Assembly: GCF_000010805.1 (NCBI RefSeq)
Contig: NC_012522.1
Location: 1,736,001 to 1,800,000, forward strand
Reading direction: 5' to 3'
Length of the DNA: 64,000 bases
Origin: Rhodococcus opacus B4
GTDB taxonomy: Bacteria; Actinomycetota; Actinomycetes; Mycobacteriales; Mycobacteriaceae
Below the pieces are notes generated by a model. It made no database searches. It saw only the letters and a list, made by a program, of their open reading frames with translations, and was not told the DNA's origin. How positions within the stretch are numbered: position 1 is the first letter of the stretch; each line of letters begins with the position of its first letter. The position numbers were made by a program, and so were the translations under genes. Shown in pieces: positions 22,232 through 31,461 of this stretch.

Positions 22232-23484
22232 TCGCCCTCACCTCCCGTTGCGCCTTCGAATCGCGGCGACACGACACCCGGCACCGTGCCGGGCGTGACG
22301 GTCCGCTGAATGTTGTCCGCACTCATGATCCCGAACGGAAGCACGAGCGACGGAGTCTTCGCCGATTGCGTGATCTGCGACGTGATGTTGGCGCAGTTGT
22401 CGATCAGCGGCTGCATCTGACGTCCGAGTTGCTCGAATCGCGGATCGCCGGGAACCAGCTTGCCGAGGTCGATCAACTTGCAGGCGACGCCGGCCGGATC
22501 CTGCAGGTCCGGGAACGCCAGGCGGGAGGCCAGGTTTCCGGACTCCGCGTCGTAGGAGTTGGCCAGGTTGCTGATCGCCAGCGGCAGCAGCGTCAGCGAG
22601 TTGACGAGCGACTCCCGGTTGTCGGCGAGGGTCTGCGTCACCGGAACCAGATCGTCGACGTTCTCGGCGAGGATCTCCCGGTTGTCGGCCACGAACTTCG
22701 AGACGTCGCCGAGGGCGATCGCCAGCTGGTTCAGGGCGGCACCGAGGTTCTCCCGCTCCCCCGCCAGGAACCCGGACAGATCGGACAGCTGCGAGTTGAA
22801 GTCGCGGACCTGCTGATCGTTGGCCGCCAGCGCGCCCACGAAGACCTGGAGGTTCTTGACGGTGTCGAAGAGGTCGCCACGGCTCTCGTTGAGCGTGCGG
22901 GCGGCGTCGGACAGCTGATTGATGCTCTGCCCCAGCGCTTCACCGTTGCCGTCGAGGTTGGCGGCACCGGTCTCGACGAACTGCGACAGCGCGCCCTCCT
23001 TGTTCGCCCCCTCCGGGCCGAGCGCGGTGGAGAGCTCCTCGATGCTCGCGTACAGCTGGTCGACCTCGACGGGGGTCGCGGTGCGGTCGCGCGAGATCAC
23101 CGCGCCGCTCTCCATCGTCTCGCCGCCCGTGTACGCCGGTGCGAGCTGGATGTAGCGATCGGACACCACGGACGGCGTGACCTGCGCGGCCTTCGCGTCG
23201 GCGGGAATGTCGACGCCGCGATCGACGCGCATGTCGACCTTCACCTGATCGCCCTGCGGCTCGACGCCGTCGACCGACCCGACCTTCACGCCGAGGACCC
23301 GCACATCCGAGCCTTCGTAGATGCCCACCGATTTGTCGAAGTACGCGGTGATCTTCGTGGTGCCGGCCCGGGTGAACACCCACCACAGGGCGCCGGCGAT
23401 CACCAGTGCGACGATGACGATTCCCGCGATGAGGGCGATCCCGCCGCGTCCTCCGCGGTCGGCTCCATTGTCGACGTCTGCCAT
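22228..23484 (-). CDS. mceD: MceD substrate-binding protein
   Basis: The 418-residue protein has an N-terminal membrane helix ([20 protein letters not shown]), the Mce domain (about 45-125, [16 protein letters not shown]) and a long helical segment. MceC stop and MceD start share one base (TAATG). It is one of the six tube subunits and has no lipobox. It is intact and of usual length. Confidence 0.92.
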   Translation of the reverse strand: MADVDNGADRGGRGGIALIAGIVIVALVIAGALWWVFTRAGTTKITAYFDKSVGIYEGSDVRVLGVKVGSVDGVEPQGDQVKVDMRVDRGVDIPADAKAAQVTPSVVSDRYIQLAPAYTGGETMESGAVISRDRTATPVEVDQLYASIEELSTALGPEGANKEGALSQFVETGAANLDGNGEALGQSINQLSDAARTLNESRGDLFDTVKNLQVFVGALAANDQQVRDFNSQLSDLSGFLAGERENLGAALNQLAIALGDVSKFVADNREILAENVDDLVPVTQTLADNRESLVNSLTLLPLAISNLANSYDAESGNLASRLAFPDLQDPAGVACKLIDLGKLVPGDPRFEQLGRQMQPLIDNCANITSQITQSAKTPSLVLPFGIMSADNIQRTVTPGTVPGVVSPRFEGATGGEGE

Positions 23485-24479
23485 CAGTTACCCCCCAGCG
23501 TGCGGACCGGATCGCGCGGTCCGGGAATGTCGGGCAGCCCCGGCGGCAGGAGGTTCACCACGACCTGGTCGAACCAGCGACCGTTGCCAACCACGTTCGT
23601 GTACAGGCGGACGAACGGCTCGTACAGTTTCATCGCCCTGTCCAGGTTCTCGTTGTTGGCCTTCAGGATCTCGACGACGCCGTCGAGCTGTTCGAGCGCG
23701 GGACCGATCGCGGCCTCGTTGTCGCGCACGAGTCCGGTCAACTGCTGCGACAGCCGCTGAGTTCCGGTGAGCAGCTGGGAAATCGACTGCTGACGGCTGT
23801 TGAGCTCACCGAGCAGCAGGCCGGCGTCGCTGATCAACCGGTTGAACTCGGCGTTGCGGTCGGCGAGGACCTTGGTGGTCTTGCCGGTCGCGTCGAACAG
23901 TTTCTGCAGTTCCTGATCGCGACTGGCGATGGTCTGCGACAGCCGGCTGACGCCGTCCAGGGACGCGCGGATCTCCGTGGGAGTCCCCTCGAACGCCTGG
24001 GACAGCGTCACCATGCTCTGCGCGAGCTGATCGGAGTCGATGTCACCCACCGTCTGCGCGGCGGCCGAGAACGCCTCGATCACGTCGTACGGAGACGTGG
24101 TGCGGTCCAACGGGATCACGTCGCTCGGGTTCAACGTGTCCGAGCCGCGGGGATCGAGCGCCAGGTACTTCTGGCCCAGGATCGTCTTGATCTGGATGGA
24201 CGCGGACGTCTCGTTGCCGACCCACGCATCCGACACCTTGAAGGCGACGTCCACACGGTCACCGTCGAGTTCGACGGATGTCACCTTGCCGACCTTGACA
24301 CCCGCGATCCGGACCTCGTTGTCGGGTTTGAGACCCGCCGCCTCGGTGAACTGGGCGTGATAGGTCGACCCGGCGCCGATGAACGGCAGCGAATCGAGGA
24401 AGAAGGCCGACAGGGTGGCCAGCAGCACCACGAGAATGCCGAGGGCACCAGCCACTGCCGGGCTGCGACGTCTGCTCAT
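23484..24479 (-). CDS. mceC: MceC substrate-binding protein
   Basis: The protein is 331 aa from the ATG at 24479 ([20 protein letters not shown]), which overlaps the mceB stop (ATGA, 24476-24479); an upstream start at 24515 would extend into mceB. It has a membrane helix, the Mce domain ([16 protein letters not shown]) and helices, then ends [11 protein letters not shown]. It lacks the long proline-rich tail found on several mycobacterial MceC proteins and is correspondingly short. Confidence 0.92.
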   Translation of the reverse strand: MSRRRSPAVAGALGILVVLLATLSAFFLDSLPFIGAGSTYHAQFTEAAGLKPDNEVRIAGVKVGKVTSVELDGDRVDVAFKVSDAWVGNETSASIQIKTILGQKYLALDPRGSDTLNPSDVIPLDRTTSPYDVIEAFSAAAQTVGDIDSDQLAQSMVTLSQAFEGTPTEIRASLDGVSRLSQTIASRDQELQKLFDATGKTTKVLADRNAEFNRLISDAGLLLGELNSRQQSISQLLTGTQRLSQQLTGLVRDNEAAIGPALEQLDGVVEILKANNENLDRAMKLYEPFVRLYTNVVGNGRWFDQVVVNLLPPGLPDIPGPRDPVRTLGGN

Positions 24480-25555
24480 CGTGTCTGCAACTCCTGTAGG
24501 CCGTCCTGCGTGCACCGCTTCGCCGAGTTCGTATAGATCGGCTGGTTGACGGTGGGCAAGCCCGTGGGCAGGTTCAGTTGGGGCGCGGTACCTGGTCCTG
24601 CGACGATGTCGACTCCACAGAGGTAGAACTGGAACCAGGATCCGTAACTGGCTGCCCGGCCGAGCTTCTCGAGCTTGACCGGAAGCGTCTGGAGAACGCT
24701 GTTGACCGTGTCGGAGTTACGGTTCAACGTCGTCGCCAGCGTGTTCAGCGAGGTGATGGATTCCTGGATGGACGGTCGGGTGGGTTCGAGCAGATCGGCC
24801 GTCGCGTCGGTGAGTCCGGCGAGGGACGTCACCGCCGATCCGACGGTTCCCCGCTCGTTCGCCAGGCCCGTGACGAGTTGCTGGGTGTTGACGATCAGCG
24901 AATCGAGTTGATCGTCACGCTGATTCACCGTGGCGAGCACGTCGTTGAGATTGTTGATCACCGCACCGATCACGCGATCCTTGTCGGCGACGGTGTTGGT
25001 GAGGCTTGCCGTGTTCTTGACGAGTTCCGTGATGGTTCCCGATTCACCCTGGAATACCTGGATGATCTGGTAGGACAACTTGTTCACGTCTTCGGCGCTG
25101 AGGGTCTGGAACAGCGGCCGGAAGCCGTCGAACAGCGTGGTGAGGTTGACGGCAGGCTTGGTCCGCTCCATCGGGATGGTGTCGCCGCCGCTCATCTTCA
25201 TGCCCTGCTGGCCCTCCCCCTGTTCGAGCGCGATGTAGCGCTGCCCCACGAGGTTCCGGAAGCGGATGGTCGCGGTGGTGCTGGCGGGCAGCCAGTCCCG
25301 TTCCGACACGGTGAACTCGACCTCTGCCTCACGGTCGTCGTGGATCGCGATCTTCTCGACCTGACCCACGCGCACACCGGCGATGCGGACCTCGTCGCCC
25401 TCGTTGAGCGAGGTGACGTCCGAGAAGATCGCGTTGAACTTGGTCCCACCGCCACCGCCGAGGTTGGCGATGGTGGCGGCCAGCAGACCGGTCGCCAGGA
25501 TGGTGACCACGGCGAACACGATCAGCTTGACCAATGGTGCGGTCAGGCCCCTCAC
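24476..25555 (-). CDS. mceB: MceB substrate-binding protein
   Basis: The 359-residue protein has an N-terminal membrane helix (LIVFAVVTILATGLLAATIA), a Gly-rich linker, the Mce domain (VRIAGVRVGQVEKIAI), a helical region and a C-terminal cysteine pair (FYLCGVDIV and AKRCTQDG). It is translationally coupled to mceA (overlap 25552-25555) and mceC. Its length is usual for MceB. Confidence 0.93.
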   Translation of the reverse strand: MRGLTAPLVKLIVFAVVTILATGLLAATIANLGGGGGTKFNAIFSDVTSLNEGDEVRIAGVRVGQVEKIAIHDDREAEVEFTVSERDWLPASTTATIRFRNLVGQRYIALEQGEGQQGMKMSGGDTIPMERTKPAVNLTTLFDGFRPLFQTLSAEDVNKLSYQIIQVFQGESGTITELVKNTASLTNTVADKDRVIGAVINNLNDVLATVNQRDDQLDSLIVNTQQLVTGLANERGTVGSAVTSLAGLTDATADLLEPTRPSIQESITSLNTLATTLNRNSDTVNSVLQTLPVKLEKLGRAASYGSWFQFYLCGVDIVAGPGTAPQLNLPTGLPTVNQPIYTNSAKRCTQDGLQELQTR

Positions 25556-26910
25556 TTGAAGCTCACCTCAGTCCCCCTCATGGTCGGCGCACCGACGAGT
25601 GTCGTCCAGCTCGGCACGTCCTCCGGCGCCATGCCCCCGGCCTCGCCGTAGACGACGTCGAGGGTGTCCTGTTCCATCTTCGAACCCGCGTAGCTGGCGG
25701 GCGTGACCTCGGCCCCGTATCCCGGGACCTGATCGGGGACGCCGGCGGGCGCCGGGAAGAAGTCGATGGTCGACGGTCCGGGATTCCGCGACGGCACCTG
25801 GTAGGCGCCGTCGTTGTACGACGACCCGCCCGGGTACTGCGGGAACTTCCCGCCCGGTGCGGTGACGTTGTCGTAGCAAGCCGGTCCGCGGTTGTCGAGC
25901 AGGCGCGGCTCGTCCTGGTTGGGCACGTAGCGGCCCTTCGGGTTGACGAACTGCACGCTGGCACGCACACCCGGGTACGGATCGTCCGGTGCCAGCAGTT
26001 CACGGGCCACGGGAGCGGACTTCGCGAAGCCCGCGAACGTGCACTCGAAGCTCGGTGAGTAGCGGCCGAGAATCTGCAGCGCCTCACGCGAATCGGCGGC
26101 GATGCTGACGATCGATTCGGCATTGGTCTGCAGGAGATCCGCGGTGCTCGACGCGGTTCCGGTCAGCGAGGCGAGCAGCGTGGCGATCTCCCCCTGCTTC
26201 TCCACCACGGTGTTTCCGGTGGTCCGCAGATTGTCGAGGGCGTTGACCAGATCGGGCGCCGCCTCCGAATACGTCTGCGAGAAGTCCGCCAGGCCGCGCA
26301 GATCCTCCTGAATGGCGGGAAGCTCGGTGTTCAGCCCGCCGAAGATCTCCTCGAGCCGGTCCAGCGTCAGGCCGAGTTCGGCGCCGCGTCCGCTCAGCCC
26401 CTGGGACAGTGCGCCGAGCGTGTTCGCCAGATCCTGCGGCGGAATCGCCTGCAGGAGCGGCAGCAGGCCGTCCAGCACCTCGCCGACCTCGACGGCGTTG
26501 CCGCTCTTGTCCTGACGCAGCGTGTCACCGGCCTGGATCGGCGGGGCCGTGTCGCCCTCGGGAACGATCAGCGACACATAGCGTTCACCGAACAGCGTCT
26601 TGGGCAGAAGCCGCGCGGTCGCGTTGGACGGAATCAGCGGCGCCTTGTCCGGCTGGATCGCGAGAGCGAGCGTGACCTCGCCCTCCTGGGAGGACGCCGA
26701 GCGCACCTCGCCGACGATGAGGCCACGAACCTTCACGTCCGCGTTGGGCGGCAGGGCATTTCCTGCGGTATCGGTGAGCAGGTCGATCTTGACGACCTTG
26801 GTGAACGTCTTGTTGAACATGCCGATGGTGAAGGCCAGGAACAGCGCGAGGACGAGGAAGAACACCAGCCCCAGCACCCGTCGTCCCACAACAGATGTCG
26901 TGTTGCTCAT
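25552..26910 (-). CDS. mceA: MceA substrate-binding protein
   Basis: The protein is 452 aa from the ATG at 26910 (MSNTTSVVGRRVLGLVFFLV), whose ATGA overlaps the yrbEB stop. It has a membrane helix, the Mce domain (VKVRGLIVGEVRSAS), helices, and a long C-terminal region with two cysteines (SFECTFAGF, GPACYDNV) and the YGAEVTPASYAG segment typical of MceA. It is the first of the six tube subunits. The open frame to 27063 is an overlap artefact. Confidence 0.93.
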   Translation of the reverse strand: MSNTTSVVGRRVLGLVFFLVLALFLAFTIGMFNKTFTKVVKIDLLTDTAGNALPPNADVKVRGLIVGEVRSASSQEGEVTLALAIQPDKAPLIPSNATARLLPKTLFGERYVSLIVPEGDTAPPIQAGDTLRQDKSGNAVEVGEVLDGLLPLLQAIPPQDLANTLGALSQGLSGRGAELGLTLDRLEEIFGGLNTELPAIQEDLRGLADFSQTYSEAAPDLVNALDNLRTTGNTVVEKQGEIATLLASLTGTASSTADLLQTNAESIVSIAADSREALQILGRYSPSFECTFAGFAKSAPVARELLAPDDPYPGVRASVQFVNPKGRYVPNQDEPRLLDNRGPACYDNVTAPGGKFPQYPGGSSYNDGAYQVPSRNPGPSTIDFFPAPAGVPDQVPGYGAEVTPASYAGSKMEQDTLDVVYGEAGGMAPEDVPSWTTLVGAPTMRGTEVSFK

Positions 26911-27767
26911 CCGGCCACCCTCACTGTGGTCGTCGTGCCCCAGATGGCGAGGCTCAGGAAGAAATCGAGAACGGCGATGGTGACGATCGCGGTGCGGACC
27001 GCGCGGCCCACGGCCACACCCACACCGGCGGGACCACCCGACGCGTGATAGCCGTAGTAGCAATGGATCAGGATCAGCACGAACGCGAAGATCAGCACTT
27101 TCGCGAACGAGTAGAGGACGTCCTGCGGTGGCAGGAACAGGTTGAAGTAGTGGTCGTACGACCCGGTCGACTGGCCGTTGAACACGGTACTGATGACGCG
27201 GGAGGCGAGATAGGCCGCGAGCAGACCGACGATGTACAGCGGGATGACGGCGACGAATCCCGCGATCATGCGGGTGGTGACGAGGAACGGCACACTCGGC
27301 ACGGCCATTACCTCGAGCGCGTCGATCTCCTCCGAGATCCGCATGGCGCCGAGCTGCGCGGTGAAACCACAGCCGACGGTGGCCGAGAGCGCGAGTGCCG
27401 CAACGATCGGCGCGATTTCACGGGTGTTGACGTAGGCGGACAGGAAGCCGGTGAGGACCGAGCTGCCCAGCTGTTCGAGTGCGGCGAAACCCTGCAGTCC
27501 GACGACGACGCCGGTGAAGCCGGACATCATCGCGATGACGCCGATGGTGCCGCCGATGACGGCGAGCGCGCCGCTGCCGAAGGTGACCTCGGCGAGCAGC
27601 CGCAGCACCTCCTTGCGGTAGTGCACGAGAGTGTGGGGCGACCAGGCGATGGCCCTGGCGTAGAACGACATCTGCTCGCCGGCCCGGTCGAGCACGTTGA
27701 GCGGTGCACGACCGACTCGGCGTGCCGCCATCATGGTCCGGTCACCGCGTCCCTTGGCGATTGTCAT
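26907..27767 (-). CDS. YrbEB / MlaE-type Mce permease
   Basis: A 286-residue MlaE-family permease with five to six hydrophobic helices and the conserved EQLGSSVLTGFLSAYVNTRE and GAMRISEEIDALEVM regions (the EIDALE loop contacts the ATPase). It pairs with the YrbEA permease 4 bp upstream and with MceG. No ATPase motif. It lies in the inner membrane at the base of the Mce tube. Confidence 0.94.
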   Translation of the reverse strand: MTIAKGRGDRTMMAARRVGRAPLNVLDRAGEQMSFYARAIAWSPHTLVHYRKEVLRLLAEVTFGSGALAVIGGTIGVIAMMSGFTGVVVGLQGFAALEQLGSSVLTGFLSAYVNTREIAPIVAALALSATVGCGFTAQLGAMRISEEIDALEVMAVPSVPFLVTTRMIAGFVAVIPLYIVGLLAAYLASRVISTVFNGQSTGSYDHYFNLFLPPQDVLYSFAKVLIFAFVLILIHCYYGYHASGGPAGVGVAVGRAVRTAIVTIAVLDFFLSLAIWGTTTTVRVAG

Positions 27768-27771
27768 CGGG

Positions 27772-28566
27772 TCACGATCCCTTCGCCGGAACGATCTGGA
27801 GGTACACCATGGTCAGGATCAGGTTCGCGAAGAACAACAGCAGGAACGTGATCACCACCGATTGGTTCACCGCGTCACCGACGCCCTTGGGTCCGCCCTT
27901 CGGATGAAGCCCCTTGTACGCGGCGATGACACCGGCGATGACACCGAAAACAGCCGCCTTGAGCTCGCCGACCCAGATGTCGGGAAGCTGCGCGAAGGCC
28001 GAGAACGATGCCAGGTACGCACCGGGATTACCCCCTTGGAGAATGACGTTGAAGAAGTAGCCACCCGCGATGCCGACCACGGACACCAGACCGTTGAGCA
28101 GGATCGCGACGAGCACCATGGCGAGCACCCGGGGCACGACGAGTCGCTGAATCGGGTTGATGCCGAGCACTTCCATGGCGTCGATCTCTTCGCGGATCGT
28201 CCGCGCACCGAGGTCCGCGGTCACAGCCGAGCCCGCAGCTCCGGCCACCAGTAGTGCCGTCACCAGCGGGGAACCCTGCTGGATGACGGCGAGCACGCTG
28301 GCCGCTCCCGTGAACGACTCCGCACCGAGCTGTTTGATGAGCGATCCGGTCTGCAGTGACACCACTGCGCCGAACGGAATCGCGACCATGGCCGTGGGCA
28401 GGATCGTGACACTGGCGATGAACCACGCCTGTTCGATGAACTCGCGGAACTGGAACGGCCGTTTGAACGTGTTTCGTGCGACGTCGACGAAGAGCTCGAC
28501 GATGTTTCCGGCCTGCGTCAGCGCACCGTTGACCGGCCGCAAGACCGAGCTGCGGGTAACCCCCAT
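27772..28566 (-). CDS. YrbEA / MlaE-type Mce permease
   Basis: A 264-residue MlaE-family permease, paralogue of the next gene, with GADLGARTIREEIDAMEVLG as the ATPase-contact loop and about five membrane helices. It starts only 9 bp after the mceG stop, so the ATPase, both permeases and the Mce subunits appear to be one transcription unit. Confidence 0.94.
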   Translation of the reverse strand: MGVTRSSVLRPVNGALTQAGNIVELFVDVARNTFKRPFQFREFIEQAWFIASVTILPTAMVAIPFGAVVSLQTGSLIKQLGAESFTGAASVLAVIQQGSPLVTALLVAGAAGSAVTADLGARTIREEIDAMEVLGINPIQRLVVPRVLAMVLVAILLNGLVSVVGIAGGYFFNVILQGGNPGAYLASFSAFAQLPDIWVGELKAAVFGVIAGVIAAYKGLHPKGGPKGVGDAVNQSVVITFLLLFFANLILTMVYLQIVPAKGS

Positions 28567-28575
28567 CCGATATGC

Positions 28576-29670
28576 CTACCCTTGCCCGTGAGTGGTGTTT
28601 TCGTATCCTTCGCCCCGGTACGCGGGGATGACCTGTGTGTCTTCCTGGCTGTATGCGTAGTCGTAGCCTCCGCCGCCGTTGCCGCCGGAATTCTCGTCGA
28701 GGCTTTCCTGGATCGCGATCTGGGCGTTCTCCGGCAACGTGTGCATGATGTGCCGCACCCGCTCTTGACGACGCGCCACCGCCTGCCGGAACGGCATCCC
28801 CGGCGTCGCCTTCATCTGCGGAACGATCCCCTCCACATCATCGACACCACCGGCATGATGCCCGGCATCGACCATCGCCTGCTCCTGCGCCATCTGCGCC
28901 TCGTCCTTCTCCTCCGACATCCCGATCGGGCCGATCATGGTGCCGTTCAGGAACTGCTTGACCACCGGCTCCTCCGAGGTCAACAACACCTCCCGCGGAC
29001 CGAACATCACCAGATGACGACGGAACAACATCCCGATGTTGTCCGGCACCGTCCGCGCCAGATTGATGTTGTGCGACACGATCAGAATCGTCGCATCGAT
29101 CTCCGCATTGATATCGATCAACGTCTGCGAAATGTAGGTGGTACGCACCGGATCCAAACCCGAATCCGGCTCGTCCACCAAGATGATCTGCGGATCCAAA
29201 ACCAGCGCCCGCGCCAACCCGGCACGCTTGCGCATACCACCGGAAATCTCCCCCGGCAGCTTGTCCTCGGCCCCCAGCAGACCGACCAGCTCCATCTTCT
29301 CCATCACGATCTTGCGGATCTCGGATTCGGACTTCTTCGTGTGCTCCCGCAACGGGAACGCGACGTTGTCGAACAGGTTCATCGACCCGAACAACGCACC
29401 GTCCTGGAACAGCACCCCGAACAACTTCCGGATCTCGTACAACTCCTTCGACGAGCACTCCAGAATGTTGGTGCCGTCGATCACGATCGACCCCTGCTCC
29501 GGACGGAGCAGACCGATCAGCGACTTCAAGAACACCGACTTACCCGTGCCCGACGGCCCGAGCAACGCACTGACCTCACCGGCCGGAAGAGTCAGCGTGA
29601 CGTCCTGCCAGATCCTCTGCGAGCCGAAGGACTTGGTCAGTCCCTCGACGGATACCTCGACTCCCACCAT
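28576..29670 (-). CDS. mceG: Mce transporter ATPase MceG (Mkl)
   Basis: The protein is about 364 aa from the ATG at 29670; a GTG at 29667 is also well spaced from GGAGG and would remove one residue. It has Walker A GPSGTGKS, signature ISGGMRKRAGLA, Walker B IILVDEPDSGLD and the H-loop VSHN. A C-terminal extension of about 110 residues (from TMIGPIGMSEEKDE) is characteristic of MceG/Mkl. It powers Mce lipid import. In M. tuberculosis mkl lies near rplL and rpoB but away from any mce operon; here it heads one. Confidence 0.95.
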   Translation of the reverse strand: MVGVEVSVEGLTKSFGSQRIWQDVTLTLPAGEVSALLGPSGTGKSVFLKSLIGLLRPEQGSIVIDGTNILECSSKELYEIRKLFGVLFQDGALFGSMNLFDNVAFPLREHTKKSESEIRKIVMEKMELVGLLGAEDKLPGEISGGMRKRAGLARALVLDPQIILVDEPDSGLDPVRTTYISQTLIDINAEIDATILIVSHNINLARTVPDNIGMLFRRHLVMFGPREVLLTSEEPVVKQFLNGTMIGPIGMSEEKDEAQMAQEQAMVDAGHHAGGVDDVEGIVPQMKATPGMPFRQAVARRQERVRHIMHTLPENAQIAIQESLDENSGGNGGGGYDYAYSQEDTQVIPAYRGEGYENTTHGQG

Positions 29671-29717
29671 TACCTCCGCGACCGCTCGATGCACTCACCC
29701 CGTGTGGGTTGGGTCAC

Positions 29718-29766
29718 TCTATCGCATCGACGTGTTACCTGTGACAAGGGATGCTACTCATGAGTA
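29718..29766 (-). promoter_or_regulatory. Candidate mce operon promoter and palindrome
   Basis: On the minus strand TTGTCA (29742-29747) and GATAGA (29718-29723) are separated by 18 bp, about 50 bp before mceG, resembling a -35/-10 pair. A perfect 12-bp palindrome TACTCATGAGTA (29755-29766) lies just upstream of the -35, a place for an activator or repressor. Both calls are by eye. Confidence 0.4.
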
Positions 29767-29899
29767 AGGAAGCATGCCAACAGCGGGTCCCACTATGCAA
29801 AACAACGCGTCTGAACTGGGATAACGGTAGCGAAATTTTCGGTCGCGCGTCCAGGTTTCGGCCAGGAATCTCGACACTCCGAAGCCCCTGGGGACGCAA

Positions 29900-29936
29900 A
29901 AAGGGCCACTCCCCACGGGATGGGGAGTGGCCCTTT
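29900..29936 (-). terminator. Intrinsic terminator after rplL
   Basis: A perfect 16-bp stem (29900-29915 with 29921-29936) and a 5-nt loop are followed on the minus strand by TTTTT, 35 bp after the rplL stop. It is a textbook rho-independent terminator, separating rplJL transcription from the mce operon. Confidence 0.92.
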
Positions 29937-29970
29937 CGTCTGCTCGGCGAGCAGCGCGGGAGAGACCGTC

Positions 29971-30360
29971 TTACTTGACGGTGATCTTCGCGCCGGCAGC
30001 CTCGAGCTTCTCCTTGGCGGCGTCGGCCGCGTCCTTGGCAACCTTCTCCAGGATGGCCTTCGGAGCACCCTCGACGAGGTCCTTGGCTTCCTTCAGGCCG
30101 AGGCCGGAAACGACCTCACGGACGACCTTGATGACCTGGATCTTCTTGTCGCCGGCCGACTCGAGGACGACGTCGAACTCGTCCTGCTCCTCGGCAGCGT
30201 CGGCGCCGGCAGCAGCCGGGGCACCGGCAGCGGCAACGGCGACCGGGGCAGCAGCGGTGACCTCGAAGGTCTCCTCGAATGCCTTGACGAACTCCGAGAG
30301 CTCGAGGAGGGTGAGCTCCTTGAACTGGTCCAACAACTCTTCGGTGCTGAGCTTCGCCAT
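29971..30360 (-). CDS. rplL: 50S ribosomal protein L7/L12
   Basis: The protein is 129 aa from the ATG at 30360 ([16 protein letters not shown]), with AGGAAGGA upstream. It has the N-terminal dimerisation domain, an Ala/Gly/Val-rich hinge (about residues 35-60) and the C-terminal factor-binding domain ([20 protein letters not shown]). It binds L10 to form the ribosomal stalk that recruits translation factors. It is downstream of rplJ with a 78-bp gap. Confidence 0.98.
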   Translation of the reverse strand: MAKLSTEELLDQFKELTLLELSEFVKAFEETFEVTAAAPVAVAAAGAPAAAGADAAEEQDEFDVVLESAGDKKIQVIKVVREVVSGLGLKEAKDLVEGAPKAILEKVAKDAADAAKEKLEAAGAKITVK

Positions 30361-30438
30361 TGTGGCGGTCCTTCCTGTAAGTCCCATGTCGCTGATCCGC
30401 GACCGGGCGGGGTTATAGCAGTGATGCGCGGGTGCGGA

Positions 30439-30999
30439 TCAGCTTTCGGCTGCAGCCTCGGCGGGAGCTTCGGCAGCTCCGCCTTCTGCGGCCTTCTTTT
30501 CCTGCAGAGCAGCGGCCAGACGGGCCACCTGCGACGCAGGAGCGTTGAACAGGCCTGCGGCCTTTGCCAAGTTGCCCTTCATCGCGCCGGCAAGCTTGGC
30601 CAACAGGATCTCGCGGGACTCGAGGTCCGCGATCTTGTTGACCTCGTCCACGGACAGCGCAGCGCCGTCCATGTAGCCGCCCTTGATGATGAGCGCCTTG
30701 TTGTCCTTAGCGAAGTTCTTCAGAGCCTTCGCAGCATCGACGGGCTCGCCCTTGATGAATGCAATGGCGGTCGGACCGACGAAAAGGTCATCAAGGCCCT
30801 CGACGCCCGCCTCTGCAGCGGCACGCTTGACCAGGGTGTTCTTGGCGACGGAGTAGGTGGCACCTTCTCCGAGAGCGCGTCGCAGTGTCGTGATGTTGCC
30901 CACCGTCAGACCACGGTATTCCGTGATCACAGCAGCGGTCGAACCCTTGAACTGCTCGGTGATCTCCGCAACCGCGGAAACCTTCTCAGGCTTTGCCAT
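30439..30999 (-). CDS. rplJ: 50S ribosomal protein L10
   Basis: The protein is 186 aa from the ATG at 30999 ([17 protein letters not shown]), with GAGGAGG upstream. The conserved [20 protein letters not shown] segment is clear, and the C-terminal helix that binds L7/L12 is Ala/Glu-rich ([20 protein letters not shown]). L10 also autoregulates the rplJL transcript in bacteria through a leader RNA; a candidate leader lies immediately upstream. Confidence 0.98.
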   Translation of the reverse strand: MAKPEKVSAVAEITEQFKGSTAAVITEYRGLTVGNITTLRRALGEGATYSVAKNTLVKRAAAEAGVEGLDDLFVGPTAIAFIKGEPVDAAKALKNFAKDNKALIIKGGYMDGAALSVDEVNKIADLESREILLAKLAGAMKGNLAKAAGLFNAPASQVARLAAALQEKKAAEGGAAEAPAEAAAES

Positions 31000-31260
31000 A
31001 CTTCGCCTCCTCTCATGACAGTCGTTATCCCACTTCGGAACCGCTGCGCACCGCCGGGTACCCCGGAGCACACAATCCACGACATGCAAAACGCCCCGGT
31101 GCAGGGCACACGGGGCGTGAAAGGAAGCCATTCGGCGAGGGCGCGAGCCCACGACCGATACGCATCCCCCTACCTCGTCCTCCTGCGTGGGCCGCCGGAC
31201 ATTCCCGGACTTTCAATCGCACCCTCGCGGGAGCGATCACCAACGGTCTTGGGTAGAACA
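31000..31260 (-). promoter_or_regulatory. rplJ leader region with attenuator-like hairpin (L10 leader candidate)
   Basis: Upstream of rplJ a hairpin of 8 bp (ACGCCCCG at 31091-31098 paired with 31111-31118) is followed on the minus strand by TTTT, resembling an intrinsic terminator inside the 5' leader, about 90 nt before the start. Many bacteria control rplJL through an L10-binding leader in this position. I cannot verify the L10-binding fold by eye. The remaining stretch to the MFS start (31461) has no gene. Confidence 0.5.
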
Positions 31261-31423
31261 TGATTTGGGGTGAAGCTCGAATAGTGCATCGAACTCCGCA
31301 GGACAGATTACGGCATGTCCTGCTCAACCGCCAAATCACGATCCAACCCACCCCCTGGAACGTGACCGGCGTCACTCCAGTGCGACGGTGTGGCCCATCG
31401 GACCGAAGTCGTCTCCAATTACC

Positions 31424-31440
31424 TGTTACTTCACGTAACA
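31424..31440. promoter_or_regulatory. Palindromic operator TGTTAC-N5-GTAACA before the MFS exporter
   Basis: The arms and spacing are identical to those of the site at 2747-2763 before fprB. It lies 21 bp upstream of the MFS start codon, so a bound protein would block transcription or initiation. No TetR gene is adjacent, so the regulator acts from elsewhere. Confidence 0.55.
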
Positions 31441-31461
31441 TGTATGAGCTAGCTTTTTCTC

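Noticed and set aside
31424-31440. TGTTAC palindrome as a half of a transposon end
   Set aside because: No transposase, target duplication or second end is present; a regulatory role fits better.
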